Source: Rothia sp. SD9660Na
Lineage (GTDB): Bacteria > Actinomycetota > Actinomycetes > Actinomycetales > Micrococcaceae
DNA length: 64,000 nucleotides
Assembly: GCF_030064065.1 (NCBI RefSeq)
Contig: NZ_CP125946.1
Coordinates: 930,001-994,000 of the forward strand
Reading direction: 5' to 3'
This document shows, in pieces, positions 53,145-62,574 of the stretch. Position numbers and translations under genes: made by a program. Numbering within the stretch: the first letter of the stretch is position 1; each line of letters begins with the position of its first letter. Under the pieces are notes generated by a model. It was not told the DNA's origin and did no database searches. It worked only from the letters and a program-made list of their open reading frames with translations.

Positions 53145-54416
53145 CTAGTTGCTGACGCTACGGAAAGCCGCTACCGCGTTATGGCCACCAAAGCCGAAGG
53201 AATTCGAGACCGCAGCAATCTCACCGGCAGGCAGATCACGCGCCTCTGTAACAACGTCGAGGTCAATCTCGGGGTCCTTGTTCTCCAGATTGATGGTGCA
53301 AGGAGCCTTGCGGTGATGGAGAGCAAGTACGGTCAGCACAGCCTCAAGAGCGCCGGCACCACCGAGCAGGTGACCTGTCATTGACTTGGTTGCAGATACA
53401 GCTACCTTGCCGGTGTGCTCCCCGAAGACCTCACGTAGAGCCAGAGACTCGGGAATATCACCCACGGGAGTAGAGGTTGCATGCGCATTGACGTGCACTA
53501 CCTGCTCGGGAGAAATACCGCCATCGGTCAGAGCCTCCCGCAGGGCGCGAGTGGCACCCAGAGCAGCCGGGTCGGGAGCGGTGATGTGGTGGGCGTCCGC
53601 TGAGACGCCGGTGCCAGCCAGCTCCGCGTAGATACGGGCACCGCGGGCCAGTGCGTGCTCCTCAGATTCGAGAATCAGCGCAGCAGCACCCTCACCCATC
53701 ACAAAACCGTCGCGGCCGGTATCGTAGGGGCGAGAAGCACCAGCAGGGTCATCGTTGCGGGTCGACAGGGCCTGCATCTTCGCAAAAGCGCCAATCGTCA
53801 TGGGGTGGATCGCGGCCTCAGAACCACCGGCAATCACCACATCGGCCTTACCCGAGCGAATCAGCATCAGGCCCAGCTCCAAAGCCTCGGTCGACGAAGC
53901 ACAGGCAGAAACAACGGTCTGGGCAGAGCCACGGGCCTTCAAGTTCATAGAAACCGCAGCAGCATTTGAGTTGGGCATCAGCATGGGAACCGTCATGGGC
54001 AGCATACGGCGCGGGCCCTTCTCACGCAGAGTATCCCAGGCATCAAGCAGAGTCCACACACCACCGATACCGGTACCAAAAGCAACCGCGGTCCGTAGCG
54101 GGTCACACTCTTCGGCAGCCTCAGCATCAGGGCCGCTAAAACCGGCGTCCTCCCAGGCCTCGCGCGCAGCAACCAAAGCCAGCTGGCCCGAGGGGTCCAG
54201 GCGCTTAGCCTCAACCTTGGTCAGGCGACCCGACTCAACAGCGTCTACAGCCACACGGCCAGCAATCGAAACCGGCAGGTCGAATTCCTCAACCCAGGGC
54301 TCTTCAATAGTGGCGATGCCTGAGACACCTGCAAGCGCATTTTCCCAGGTTGTCGGAACATCCCCACCGATGGGGGTGGTGGCGCCGAGGCCGGTGACCA
54401 CAACTTTACGAGTCAT
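53145..54416 (-). CDS. fabF: 3-oxoacyl-ACP synthase II (KAS II)
   Basis: FabF extends acyl-ACP chains with malonyl-ACP. The 423-residue protein has the nucleophile Cys in VVSACASSTEAL (about 165), histidines in NAHATSTPVGD and TKSMTGHLLGGAG, and the N-terminal RKVVVTGLGATTPIGG. The frame is open to 54476, but ATG 54416, preceded by GAAGGA seven bases upstream, begins the family sequence. It is the last gene of fabD-fabH-acpP-fabF; 92 bases separate it from acpP. Confidence 0.96.
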   Translation of the reverse strand: MTRKVVVTGLGATTPIGGDVPTTWENALAGVSGIATIEEPWVEEFDLPVSIAGRVAVDAVESGRLTKVEAKRLDPSGQLALVAAREAWEDAGFSGPDAEAAEECDPLRTAVAFGTGIGGVWTLLDAWDTLREKGPRRMLPMTVPMLMPNSNAAAVSMNLKARGSAQTVVSACASSTEALELGLMLIRSGKADVVIAGGSEAAIHPMTIGAFAKMQALSTRNDDPAGASRPYDTGRDGFVMGEGAAALILESEEHALARGARIYAELAGTGVSADAHHITAPDPAALGATRALREALTDGGISPEQVVHVNAHATSTPVGDIPESLALREVFGEHTGKVAVSATKSMTGHLLGGAGALEAVLTVLALHHRKAPCTINLENKDPEIDLDVVTEARDLPAGEIAAVSNSFGFGGHNAVAAFRSVSN

Positions 54417-54508
54417 GCTTGATTCCTTCGAATACAGTCTTGGGTTGGGGTAAAGAATAAAAAGCAGGTTGGGCACGATAAGACCGTGCCCAACCTGGTC
54501 AACGCGAC

Positions 54509-54748
54509 TTAGGCGTTAGCGATGAAGTTAACAGCGTCGCCGACGGTCTTCAGGTTCTTGACCTCTTCGTCGGGAATGGTAACGCCGAACTTTTCCTCAG
54601 CGTTCACAACGATGGTCATCATTGAGATGGAGTCGATGTCCAGGTCTTCGGTGAAGGACTTCTCGAGCTGGACGTCCTCAACCTCTACACCGGTCTCTTC
54701 GTTCACGATTTCTGCAAGACCTGCGAGGATTTCGTTCTGATCTGCCAT
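54509..54748 (-). CDS. acpP: Acyl carrier protein
   Basis: ACP carries growing acyl chains on 4'-phosphopantetheine. The 79-residue product is acidic and has the attachment Ser in DLDIDSISMMTIV (about residue 41; the usual text is DSLD). Here Ile-Ser-Met-Met follows the Ser where Leu-Asp/Ser is common, typical of actinobacterial ACPs such as AcpM in varied form. The frame is open to 54856, but ATG 54748 after AAGGAGCC is the true start. The 232-base gap to fabH upstream may contain an extra promoter. Confidence 0.95.
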   Translation of the reverse strand: MADQNEILAGLAEIVNEETGVEVEDVQLEKSFTEDLDIDSISMMTIVVNAEEKFGVTIPDEEVKNLKTVGDAVNFIANA

Positions 54749-54980
54749 GATGGCTCCTTCGTCTAGTATGAGTGGCGTGGGGCCACAGTTGTAACTCACC
54801 GTGCAGGGCGCGCAGCGGTTGAGGGTTAAGCGGGCAGAACCCACTTTAGCTTCCAAAATTGAGTGTAGCCCCTAGCCCGCACAAAGCTAAGCTGTGACGC
54901 CACCTAATTTTTGAAATAAATCTAACATTTTGTCAAAATACGGTGCGGACGCCCGCCCCGCCAACCCGGCACAGGGCAGG

Positions 54981-56006
54981 TTAGGGGAGCACAACAACCT
55001 GGGCTGCGTAGGCCAGACCCGCGCCGAAACCAATCTGCAGGGCAAACTTACCAGAGAGATCGGGGTTGTCCTGGAGCAACTGGTGGGCAGCTAGCGGAAC
55101 AGAGGCAGCAGAGGTGTTACCTGCACACTCGATATCGCGGGCCACCACAACGCTTTCGGGTAGCTTTAGGGTTTTCACCATCTGGTCGATAATGCGCATG
55201 TTGGCCTGGTGGGTCACCAGCGCTCCCAGGTCATCTGCGGTAATACCGGCAGCATCGAGAGCCTTCTGAGCGACCTTAGCCATCTCCCAGACAGCCCAAC
55301 GGAAGACCGTCTGGCCGTCCTGGCGCAGGGTCGGCCAAAGCTTCTCGCCCTCCTGCACCGGGTTAGCCACAAAATCACGGTTGCGGATATCAAGCATGGA
55401 ATGGGTCATACCCACAGCGCCCCAGCGCTCGCCGTCCGAACCCCAGATAGTGGGGCCGATGCCGGGCTCATCGGAGGCACCTACGACCGCCGCACCAGCA
55501 CCGTCACCGAGCAGGAAGGAGATGGTGCGCTCGGTGTTGTCGATGAAGTCTGAGAGTTTCTCAACGCCGATGACCAGAACCTTCTGGGCGGTGCCGGAAC
55601 GTACCAGGGCGTCCGCCTGGGCAATGCCGTAGCAGAAGCCTGCGCAGGCTGCTGAAATATCGTAAGCGGGAGCTTTAGAACCCACAGCTTCAGCTACCAG
55701 GGTCGCGAGGGCGGGGGTTGCGTAGGGGTGAGAGATGGTGGCGACGATCACGGCATCCAGCTCTTCACCCTGCACACCTGAGGTGGCCAGGGCGTCCTGG
55801 GCAGCTCCCACAGCAAGATCTGTTACAGAAATCTTTTCTGAGGCGCGGTGGCGGGTCTTAATGCCGGTGCGCTGAACAATCCATTCATCTGAGGAGTCAA
55901 TCGGGCCGGCAATATCGTCGTTGGTGACGATCAGGTCTGGGCGGGCAGCACCGTAACCCAGAATACGGGAGTAGCGGTTGGGCTCAACCTGCTTGAGAGT
56001 AGGCAT
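54981..56006 (-). CDS. fabH: 3-oxoacyl-ACP synthase III (KAS III)
   Basis: FabH condenses an acyl-CoA primer with malonyl-ACP to begin fatty acid synthesis; in Micrococcaceae it favours branched primers, making iso and anteiso acids (family knowledge). 341 residues, with catalytic Cys in ISAACAGFCYG (about 122), His in LVTHQANMRI and Asn in ECAGNTSAAS. It lies 24 bases after fabD. Distinct from oleA at 12345, which has the same fold but a different role. Confidence 0.95.
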   Translation of the reverse strand: MPTLKQVEPNRYSRILGYGAARPDLIVTNDDIAGPIDSSDEWIVQRTGIKTRHRASEKISVTDLAVGAAQDALATSGVQGEELDAVIVATISHPYATPALATLVAEAVGSKAPAYDISAACAGFCYGIAQADALVRSGTAQKVLVIGVEKLSDFIDNTERTISFLLGDGAGAAVVGASDEPGIGPTIWGSDGERWGAVGMTHSMLDIRNRDFVANPVQEGEKLWPTLRQDGQTVFRWAVWEMAKVAQKALDAAGITADDLGALVTHQANMRIIDQMVKTLKLPESVVVARDIECAGNTSAASVPLAAHQLLQDNPDLSGKFALQIGFGAGLAYAAQVVVLP

Positions 56007-56030
56007 CGTGAAAGTCCTTTCGGGAAAACT

Positions 56031-56942
56031 TTAGGCATGGAGAGCCTGGGCTAGGGCTGCAAGGTCATCGGGGGTGTTGATGGCGGACGCCGGTGTGCCG
56101 CGCATACCCCGCTTGGCCAGGCCCACGAGGGTACCGGCGGGAGCAACCTCAACCAGGCGGGTAACTTCCTGCTCTGCGAGGGTTGCCATGCACAGATCCC
56201 AACGGACGGGGCGGGTCACCTGGGCAACCAGCGATTCAAGGGCCGCTGCCCCCGAGGCAACGGGCTGGCCATCGAAGTTTGAGAGCAGCTGCGCAGTCGG
56301 TTCTGCGGGGGAGAGGCCTGCCGCAAAGTCTGCCAGGGGCCCCTGGGCTGCCGCCATGTAGTCGGTATGGAAGGCACCGGCAACCTTCAACGGAATCACG
56401 CGGGTCTTGGCGGGCGGGTTCTCGGCGAACGCTGCAAGGGCATCGAGGGAACCAGCGGCTACAATCTGCCCGCCGCCGTTCGAGTTAGCGGCAGTGAGGT
56501 TGGATTCGGCGATAGCGGCGCGGACGTCGTCCTCAACTCCGCCGAGTACGGCGGCCATGCCGGTGGGGGTAGCGGCAGCTGCCTGAGCCATGCCGTCGGC
56601 GCGCACCTTGATAAAACGCATGGCGTCCTCTTCGGTGAGCACTCCGGCTAGGGCTGAAGCGGTAATTTCACCTACCGAGTGACCAGCAAAAACAAGCTTC
56701 TGGCCCTCTAGGATCTTCTGGGCTAGGCGACCGGTGGCAAGACCAGCTGCCACAATCAGGGGCTGGGCAATAGCGGTGTCTTTGATGGTTTCCTCATCGG
56801 CCTCAGTGCCGTAATGAACCAGGTCAAGCTCTACAGCCTCAGAGAGACGCTCGAGGTGGGGGCGTACCCCGTCGACGTCTAGCCAGTTTGAGAGGAACCC
56901 GGGCTTCTGCGACCCCTGGCCGGGGCACACCAGTGCTATCAC
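56031..56942 (-). CDS. fabD: Malonyl-CoA:ACP transacylase
   Basis: FabD loads malonyl groups onto ACP. The 303-residue protein has the N-terminal VCPGQGSQKPGF, the nucleophile Ser in FAGHSVGEITA (GHSxGE, about 90), the Arg in IKVRADGM and the catalytic His in GAFHTDYM. It is first in the leftward fab operon. The 297-base region upstream to aceE holds the aceE terminator and presumably the fab promoter; in other actinobacteria a FasR-type regulator gene sits here but is absent. Confidence 0.95.
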   Translation of the reverse strand: MIALVCPGQGSQKPGFLSNWLDVDGVRPHLERLSEAVELDLVHYGTEADEETIKDTAIAQPLIVAAGLATGRLAQKILEGQKLVFAGHSVGEITASALAGVLTEEDAMRFIKVRADGMAQAAAATPTGMAAVLGGVEDDVRAAIAESNLTAANSNGGGQIVAAGSLDALAAFAENPPAKTRVIPLKVAGAFHTDYMAAAQGPLADFAAGLSPAEPTAQLLSNFDGQPVASGAAALESLVAQVTRPVRWDLCMATLAEQEVTRLVEVAPAGTLVGLAKRGMRGTPASAINTPDDLAALAQALHA

Positions 56943-57140
56943 GCGTAACCGCCTTGAAAATAGAGTTTGAGACCTAGAACTTGAAAGTTTCTAGCGCTTT
57001 GTTCAAATAACTATCCTACTCCTGTTAGCAGGCCAGCTGGAACGGCACAGCTGTTCAATCTCAAAAGCCAAGAAAACTCACAGCAAAGGGCTTCGGCCCA
57101 AGAAAGCTAGAGGGTAAGACAGGCTAGGCCAAAGACTGCC

Positions 57141-57178
57141 CAGAACAAAAGCGGCCCCCACGATAATCGTGGGGGCCG
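57141..57178 (-). terminator. Rho-independent terminator after aceE
   Basis: Read on the minus strand, GCGGCCCCCACGAT pairs with ATCGTGGGGGCCGC with almost no loop, followed by TTTTGTT. It terminates leftward transcription from aceE before the fabD promoter. Confidence 0.93.
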
Positions 57179-57239
57179 CCCTTACACTCAGCGCGAATCT
57201 AGGACTCGCCGTGAGCTAGGAACTCATCAATACAGGGGC

Positions 57240-59981
57240 TTAGGCGTCGCCACCGGCGGTACCTGAGGTGCCTGCATTGATGTTGTTCAGGTCGTACTTC
57301 TCGAAGGCCTTAGCAGGTGCATCAGCGGGGACCTCGCCTCGCTTAGCTAGCATCTGCAGGGTACGGACGACGATGGACTCGGCGTCGATCTTGAAGAAGC
57401 GGCGGGCACCGGCGCGGGTGTCTGAGAAGCCGAAGCCGTCTGCGCCCAGGGTTGCGAATTCGTTGGGAACGAACTGGCGGATGCCGTCCATCAGGTCGGT
57501 CTGGTAGTCAGACACGGCGACGATGGGGCCGGTTGCACCCTCAAGCTGCTGGGCAACGAAGGGGGTGCGGGGGGTAGCGGACGGGTTGGTCAGTAGCTCG
57601 CGCTCGGTGGCAAGGCCGTCGCGGCGCAGGTTGGTCCATGAAGTAACTGACCAGACGTCTGCTGAGACGCCCCAGTCTTCGGCCAGAATCTGCTGTGCCT
57701 TTTCAGCCCAGGGAACTGCAACACCTGAGGCCAGAAGCTGGGCGCGGGGGCCGTCGTTCTTTGCCTCGTGCAGGCGGTAGATACCGCCGAGCAGGCCGTC
57801 AATATCGAGGTTTTCGGGTTCAGCGGGGTGCTGAATGGGCTCATTGTAGACGGTGATGTAGTACATGACGTTGTGGTCTTCGTCCTTGTCACCGTACATG
57901 TGCTCGATACCACGCTTGACGATGTGGCCGATTTCGTAACCGTAGGCAGGGTCGTAGTGGATCACTGCGGGGTTGGTGCCGGCCAGAATCGGTGAGTGGC
58001 CGTCTGCGTGCTGTAGGCCTTCACCGGTCAGGGTGGTACGGCCTGCGGTTGCGCCCATGATGAAGCCTCGGGTCAGCTGGTCAGCGGCAGCCCAGAAGGA
58101 GTCGCCGGTGCGCTGGAAGCCGAACATCGAGTAGAAGATGTAGACGGGGATCATGGGCTCGCCGTGGGTGTCGTAGGAAGTACCTACGGCGGTGAAGGCT
58201 GAGGTGCCACCTGCCTCGTTGATACCTACGTGAATAATCTTGCCCTCGGGTGATTCCTTGTAGGCCAGCATGAGTTCACGGTCAACAGCCAGGTAGTTCT
58301 GGCCGTTGGGGTTGTAAATCTTGGCGGTGGGGAAGTAGGAGTCCATACCGAAAGTACGAGCCTCATCGGGGATGATGGGTACGATACGGTGGCCGAAGTC
58401 CTTCTCACGCATGAGGTCCTTGAGCAGGCGCACGAAGGTCATGGTGGTTGCAGCCATCTGCTTACCGGTGCCCTTGAATGCACCCTTGTAGGCCTTGTCT
58501 GACGGCAGGGTAATCTTGGGCTGGACGTTCTTGCGGGAGGGGACGAAGCCGCCCAGTTCCTCACGGCGGGCCATGAGGTACTTGTACTCTTCGGAGTCCT
58601 TACCGGGGTGGTAGTAGGGCGGGTTGTAGAGGTCCTTCTCCAGCTCCTCATCGGAGATGGGGATGCGCAGGTGGTCGCGGAACTGCTTCAGGTCTTCCAT
58701 CGACAGTTTCTTCATCTGGTGGGTGGCGTTGCGAGCCTCGAAGGAGGCACCCAGGCCGTAACCCTTAACAGACTGAGCAAGGACGACGGTGGGCTGACCC
58801 TTGTGCTCAACAGCTGCCTTGAAGGCTGAGTAAACCTTGTGGTAGTCGTGAGCACCGCGCTTCATAGCCCAGATTTCGTCGTCGGTCATATCTGCAACGA
58901 GTTCCTTGGTTTCAGGAGTCTGACCGAAGAAGTGTTCGCGGATGAAGCCGCCGGATTCAGCCTTGTAGGTCTGGTAGTCACCGTCGCGGGTTTCGTTCAT
59001 GATGCGGACGAGCTCGCCGGACTTATCCTTTTCGAGCAGGGAATCCCATTCGCGGCCCCAGAGGACCTTGATGACGTTCCAGCCTGCGCCGCGGAAGAAG
59101 GCTTCAAGCTCCTGAACAATCTTGCCGTTACCGCGGACGGGGCCGTCCAGACGCTGCAGGTTGCAGTTAACGACAAAGGTGAGGTTGTCGAGCTTGTCGT
59201 TGGCAGCTAGCTGCAGGGCACCGCGTGACTCGGGCTCGTCCATTTCGCCATCGCCCAGGAAGGCCCAGACATGTTGGTCTGAGGTGTCCTTGATGCCGCG
59301 GTTGTGCAGGTACTTGTTGAACTGTGCCTGGTGGATGGCGTTCAGGGGGCCAAGGCCCATTGAAACCGTGGGGAACTGCCAGAAGTCAGGCAGGTTACGG
59401 GGGTGGGGGTAGGAGGGCAGGTGGGTGCCCTGCTTGGTCTTTTCCTGACGGAAGCCGTCGAGCTGCTCTTCGGTAATGCGGCCTTCGAGGAAGGCACGGG
59501 CGTAGTTACCGGGGGAGGAGTGGCCCTGGAAGAAAATCTGGTCGCCGCCACCGGGGTGGTTGCGGCCGCGGAAGAAGTGGTTGAAACCTACTTCGTAGAG
59601 GGTAGCTACACCCGCGTAGGAAGAGATGTGGCCGCCTACGCCGATAGTGGCCTTCTGGGCACGCTGTACCATCATGGCAGCGTTCCAGCGGAGCATAGCA
59701 CGGTAGCGGCGTTCAATCTGCTCGTCGCCGGGGTATTCGGGTTCCTGATCGACAGGAATGGTGTTGACGTAGTCAGTGGTGGTCACCATAGGTACGGTGA
59801 TCGACTTCTGGCCTGCGCGCTGCATAAGTGAGCGCACGATGAACTGTGCACGTTCGGTGCCGTGGGCTTCTACCAGGTCGTCGAAAGACTCAATCCACTC
59901 GTTGGTCTCTTCGGGATCGATGTCGGTGAAGCTGTTGGTCAGTGCACTCAAAACGTGATCGTTCGTTTCTGAGGGTCCCAC
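57240..59981 (-). CDS. aceE: Pyruvate dehydrogenase E1 component, homodimeric
   Basis: AceE decarboxylates pyruvate with thiamine diphosphate and passes the acetyl group to the lipoyl E2 subunit, giving acetyl-CoA. 913 residues, the length of the homodimeric form. Visible: [36 protein letters not shown], and the ThDP motif [16 protein letters not shown] continuing to [16 protein letters not shown]. The start is GTG 59981 with AGAGAGG seven bases upstream. Its position next to the fab operon and DUF3052 matches the order in Mycobacterium and other actinobacteria. Confidence 0.97.
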   Translation of the reverse strand: MGPSETNDHVLSALTNSFTDIDPEETNEWIESFDDLVEAHGTERAQFIVRSLMQRAGQKSITVPMVTTTDYVNTIPVDQEPEYPGDEQIERRYRAMLRWNAAMMVQRAQKATIGVGGHISSYAGVATLYEVGFNHFFRGRNHPGGGDQIFFQGHSSPGNYARAFLEGRITEEQLDGFRQEKTKQGTHLPSYPHPRNLPDFWQFPTVSMGLGPLNAIHQAQFNKYLHNRGIKDTSDQHVWAFLGDGEMDEPESRGALQLAANDKLDNLTFVVNCNLQRLDGPVRGNGKIVQELEAFFRGAGWNVIKVLWGREWDSLLEKDKSGELVRIMNETRDGDYQTYKAESGGFIREHFFGQTPETKELVADMTDDEIWAMKRGAHDYHKVYSAFKAAVEHKGQPTVVLAQSVKGYGLGASFEARNATHQMKKLSMEDLKQFRDHLRIPISDEELEKDLYNPPYYHPGKDSEEYKYLMARREELGGFVPSRKNVQPKITLPSDKAYKGAFKGTGKQMAATTMTFVRLLKDLMREKDFGHRIVPIIPDEARTFGMDSYFPTAKIYNPNGQNYLAVDRELMLAYKESPEGKIIHVGINEAGGTSAFTAVGTSYDTHGEPMIPVYIFYSMFGFQRTGDSFWAAADQLTRGFIMGATAGRTTLTGEGLQHADGHSPILAGTNPAVIHYDPAYGYEIGHIVKRGIEHMYGDKDEDHNVMYYITVYNEPIQHPAEPENLDIDGLLGGIYRLHEAKNDGPRAQLLASGVAVPWAEKAQQILAEDWGVSADVWSVTSWTNLRRDGLATERELLTNPSATPRTPFVAQQLEGATGPIVAVSDYQTDLMDGIRQFVPNEFATLGADGFGFSDTRAGARRFFKIDAESIVVRTLQMLAKRGEVPADAPAKAFEKYDLNNINAGTSGTAGGDA

Positions 59982-60085
59982 TAGTCAACCTCTCTTTGTT
60001 GTAGGGGTATGTGTTCACCGGTGGCAGCGTATGCGCCCGGTGAGCCTTGGGTGTTTGCCTTGCGCGGCCGGTGGGCAGGCGCTAA

Positions 60086-60108
60086 GACAACTTCCCTTCT
60101 ATGTTGTC
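60086..60108. promoter_or_regulatory. Palindromic operator-like site upstream of aceE
   Basis: GACAAC (60086-60091) and GTTGTC (60103-60108) form a perfect dyad 11 bases apart, about 105 bases before the aceE start. On the minus strand TTGTGA lies just upstream of it, so a repressor bound here would cover a possible promoter. The rest of 59982-60360 contains no gene and one GCGGACGC octamer at 60291. Confidence 0.45.
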
Positions 60109-60360
60109 ACAAATTGCCGGTTTTAAGGTTGTGGTTTCAAGGGTTTGGGGGTGTGAATTAGCCGTCACTTGCCCCTTCTTTTTCTGAGGGTGAAATTAGC
60201 TGACCTGTTTTGGTCGTGTTCTGTTGATTTGGGGCCTTGAAGCGTGTTCAGTAGGAACTATGAGCATGCCTGAGTTCGCTGAGCAAAGGGGCGGACGCGG
60301 GTATGCAGGGTATGCGGTATGGCAGCCCGTCACTTTCTTATGATTCTTTGGAGGACGTAC

Positions 60361-60777
60361 GTGAGCGCCACCGGTGCTACTCAAGAGACTGTTGGACAGA
60401 AGCTGGGCCTGCCAGCTGGCAGCCTGATGCAGGAGTTTGGCTACGATGAGGACGTCGACTTCGACCTGCGCGATGCCCTAGAGGATTTTCTAGGGACGGA
60501 GCTACTAGATGAAGACGACCAAGAAGTGGTCGACGGTATCTTGCTGTGGTGGCGTGCTGAAGATGGCGATCTGGTCGACGGGCTTATGGATGTGCTGGCA
60601 ACCCTGGATGAGGGGGGAGTCGTGTGGCTCCTGACTCCAAAAAATGGTCGTGAAGGGCATGTCCCGCCAGTGGAGATTCAAGAAGCTGCCCCGCTAGCGG
60701 GCCTGCACGTGACTACATCTGAGTCTCTCGCTCAAGACTGGGCTGCTTTCCGCCTAGTGATGAAGCAGGGGAAATAG
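60361..60777 (+). CDS. DUF3052 family protein
   Basis: A small acidic actinobacterial protein of unknown function, found beside aceE in many genera. The 138 residues include GQKLGLPAGSLMQEFGYDED, WWRAEDGDLVDGLMDVL and VWLLTPKNGREGHV. The frame is open from 60319, but GTG 60361 has GGAGG six bases upstream, so I start there. It is divergent from aceE. Confidence 0.87.
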   Translation: MSATGATQETVGQKLGLPAGSLMQEFGYDEDVDFDLRDALEDFLGTELLDEDDQEVVDGILLWWRAEDGDLVDGLMDVLATLDEGGVVWLLTPKNGREGHVPPVEIQEAAPLAGLHVTTSESLAQDWAAFRLVMKQGK

Positions 60778-60781
60778 GCGT

Positions 60782-60818
60782 AAGGGTCTTCTGTCTGGTT
60801 AGATAGGGGGCCCTTTTT
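60782..60818 (+). terminator. Rho-independent terminator after DUF3052
   Basis: AAGGG(T)C and TCTGTCT pair with AGATAGG and GGCCCTT, with a TTTTT tail. It starts 4 bases after the stop. Confidence 0.75.
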
Positions 60819-60893
60819 GATAGGTTCTAGCCCCGAAAGAAGGTGGTGCAGAAAAAAGTTAATAATTTTTTTGAGAAAAATATAAACCCATGT

Positions 60894-60952
60894 CAAAAAG
60901 GCATTTTCTGACATTTGTCTGCTTGAAACAGTCAGAAAATAGGCCCTTTTTG
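60894..60952. terminator. Long A/T-flanked hairpin upstream of tRNA-Val
   Basis: AAAAAGG plus ATTTTCTGAC pair with GTCAGAAAAT and CCTTTTT around an 18-base loop. The symmetric A and T runs would allow termination from either strand. The 60840-60890 stretch in front of it is unusually AT-rich. Confidence 0.6.
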
Positions 60953-60974
60953 CGCTTCAAAGGGGGTTTTCGAT

Positions 60975-61003
60975 TTGCGCGACTGTTTTGACCTGCGTAG
61001 AGT
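60975..61003 (+). promoter_or_regulatory. Putative promoter of tRNA-Val
   Basis: TTGCGC (60975-60980) and TAGAGT (60998-61003) are 17 bases apart, a reasonable -35/-10 pair 38 bases upstream of the tRNA. Confidence 0.4.
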
Positions 61004-61041
61004 ATTACATGTCGCCGCGAGACATAAAGCGGAGGAGACAA

Positions 61042-61114
61042 GGGTCTTTAGCTCAGCTGGTAGAGCGCCACGTTTACACCGTGGATGTCATCGGTTCGAT
61101 CCCGGTAGGACCCA
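61042..61114 (+). tRNA. tRNA-Val (anticodon TAC)
   Basis: A full cloverleaf can be drawn. The acceptor stem is GGGTCTT with AGGACCC (one G-T pair), the D arm contains AGCTCAGCTGGTAGAGC, and the anticodon stem CCACG/CGTGG encloses the loop TTTACAC, giving anticodon TAC for valine. The T arm has GGTTCGATCCC. CCA is not encoded. Length 73. A terminator hairpin follows directly. Confidence 0.97.
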
Positions 61115-61118
61115 CAGA

Positions 61119-61149
61119 TAAGCCCCACACTTTGGTGTGGGGCTTTTTG
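61119..61149 (+). terminator. Rho-independent terminator after tRNA-Val
   Basis: AAGCCCCACAC pairs with GTGTGGGGCTT around TTTG, followed by TTTT. It begins 5 bases after the tRNA. Confidence 0.95.
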
Positions 61150-61177
61150 TATTCCACTTTCTCGTCGTCAGGTTGGG

Positions 61178-61185
61178 GAGAGCTG
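61178..61185. repeat. Target-site duplication, left copy
   Basis: GAGAGCTG directly abuts the left inverted repeat of the insertion sequence, and the identical GAGAGCTG (62450-62457) abuts the right one. Eight bases is the usual duplication for IS256-type elements. Confidence 0.93.
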
Positions 61186-62449
61186 GGGTTATAGGCAGAA
61201 AAGTGTGTCCCACCCCGGGCGAGTCACCCACCACGACCACCCCAACCACGCCGCACCACCACACCCTCACCCACAACAAACACACCCCGCAACTCATCCA
61301 AAGAACGCCCCACAGCAGCCTCCTTCCTCCGACCAGCAAGAGCAACCACCGGCACCGGCTCCAACCTAATCACCTCATCAACACTGGCACCCCAAGCCGC
61401 ATCCACCCACAAAAGCCACCCCACAGCCCGCCACTGATGCTCCACCGGCATTCCACGGTGCTCGCGCAACATGGCACGAATTTTCGCGTTATAGCCTTCT
61501 ATGTGATTCGTGGTACGAGAAATAGGGCCTTCCCTGAGCAAGTCTGAATCTAGAAAAGTAAACACAACACCCTGTTTCACCAAACGCTCAAGCCTCCTAT
61601 AGGCAGTACGCACACGCTCATGGGTGTACTGCCAAGAACCATCAGATAACCAGGTTCTCTCCTTGATAAAGCCTTGATACTGCGAGTGCCAGGACGCTAA
61701 AGAGGCTGACCAGATCGCTGCTTCATCCAAGCTGGTTACTCGTAGAAGGGCTCTAGAAATCTTTAATAAGGACTTGCCAGCCTCAGTGCGTGGGGCGCTA
61801 GTGAGCAGGGCTCTGGTGTTTCTATAAATGTGCACTAGGCAGCGTTGGATCCGTGTTTCTGGCCAGCATGTTTTGGCGGCGCTGGCAAAGCCAGCCCCGC
61901 CATCTACGATGGCTACATCTGGGGCTGGGATGCGTGAGAGTAAAGCTTGGTAGGCTGCGGTGTTCTCATTTTTAGCCCATTGGTAGTCGATGACACCAAC
62001 GCTGTGGTTGTAGGCGATGATGCAGACCATGCCGCTGATGTAGATGCCATCGAGTTGGATTTCGTGGTGGATTTGGCCTGTTTGTTTGATTGGTGGGGTG
62101 ATGTTCCAGCACCAGGCGGTATTGGCGCGGAAGGTTCGCCCGGCTCCTAGGGTGGTGTGTTGCTGGGTGTTTTTACTGGTGAGCCAGGTGATGAAGGCTG
62201 CTAGTTGGTGTTTGCGTGTGCTGGTGGGGCGTTTGATGGTTCTGCTGGCGCCGCAGTGGGTGCAGCGGTAGCGTGTGGTTCCTGCGCTGGTGGTGCCGTT
62301 GCGTTTGGTTCGTTGGTTGCATATCAGGCATGTGGGGTTTTTGGGCTCACTTGGTTTAGGTTAGCTTGTGGGGCTAATGTGTGGGGTTGGTTGTCTTGTG
62401 GTTGTTGGGTTGTGGGGGTGTTGGGGACACACTTTTCTGCCTATAACCC
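61186..62449 (-). mobile_element. Complete insertion sequence, IS256 family (IS1249-like)
   Basis: The element is 1264 bp. Its ends are perfect 26-bp inverted repeats (61186-61211 and 62424-62449) beginning GGGTTATAGGCAG and including AAAAGTGTGT. It is flanked by 8-bp direct repeats GAGAGCTG. One transposase gene fills it, on the minus strand. The perfect ends and duplication point to a recent insertion, placed in the non-coding region behind tRNA-Val, where it harms no gene. The IS256/IS1249 assignment is from the transposase and duplication length. Confidence 0.93.
61224..62350 (-). pseudogene. Transposase of the IS, frameshifted near its start (or expressed by slippage)
   Basis: The frame from about 62359 to 61224 is uninterrupted and encodes a DDE transposase of about 375 residues. 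It has an N-terminal zinc finger (CLIC ... CTHC), catalytic Asp in IQLDGIYISG, second Asp in VAIVDGGAGF, CLVHIYRN, and Glu in TNHIEGYNAK. But this frame has no ATG, GTG or TTG before the zinc finger. A GTG at 62350 is in another frame; it would join if the A5 run (T5 on the plus strand, 62338-62342) had one more A, giving SPKNPTC. Starting at the internal ATG (62030) would lose the zinc finger and first Asp. So this copy is probably inactive unless slippage on the A-run occurs. Confidence 0.8.
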
Positions 62450-62457
62450 GAGAGCTG
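62450..62457. repeat. Target-site duplication, right copy
   Basis: GAGAGCTG directly after the right inverted repeat, identical to 61178-61185. Confidence 0.93.
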
Positions 62458-62519
62458 TGGGCGTATGTGTGGGCGTCTAGCAAGGGTAAATGTAGTGCCT
62501 GCAGGAAGCGCTTATAGGT

Positions 62520-62539
62520 AAACTGAAAAACTTCAGTTT
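62520..62539. promoter_or_regulatory. Perfect dyad upstream of the Tat-exported protein gene
   Basis: AAACTGAA pairs with TTCAGTTT around AAAC, 36 bases before the start codon. It may be an operator or an RNA hairpin in the leader. The function is unknown. Confidence 0.4.
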
Positions 62540-62574
62540 GACTCACGCACATACTTTTAGAGGGGAAACCTATC

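Noticed and set aside
61224..62030. A complete 268-residue transposase starting at ATG 62030
   Set aside because: The open frame continues upstream with the zinc finger and first catalytic Asp; the internal ATG would give a truncated enzyme.
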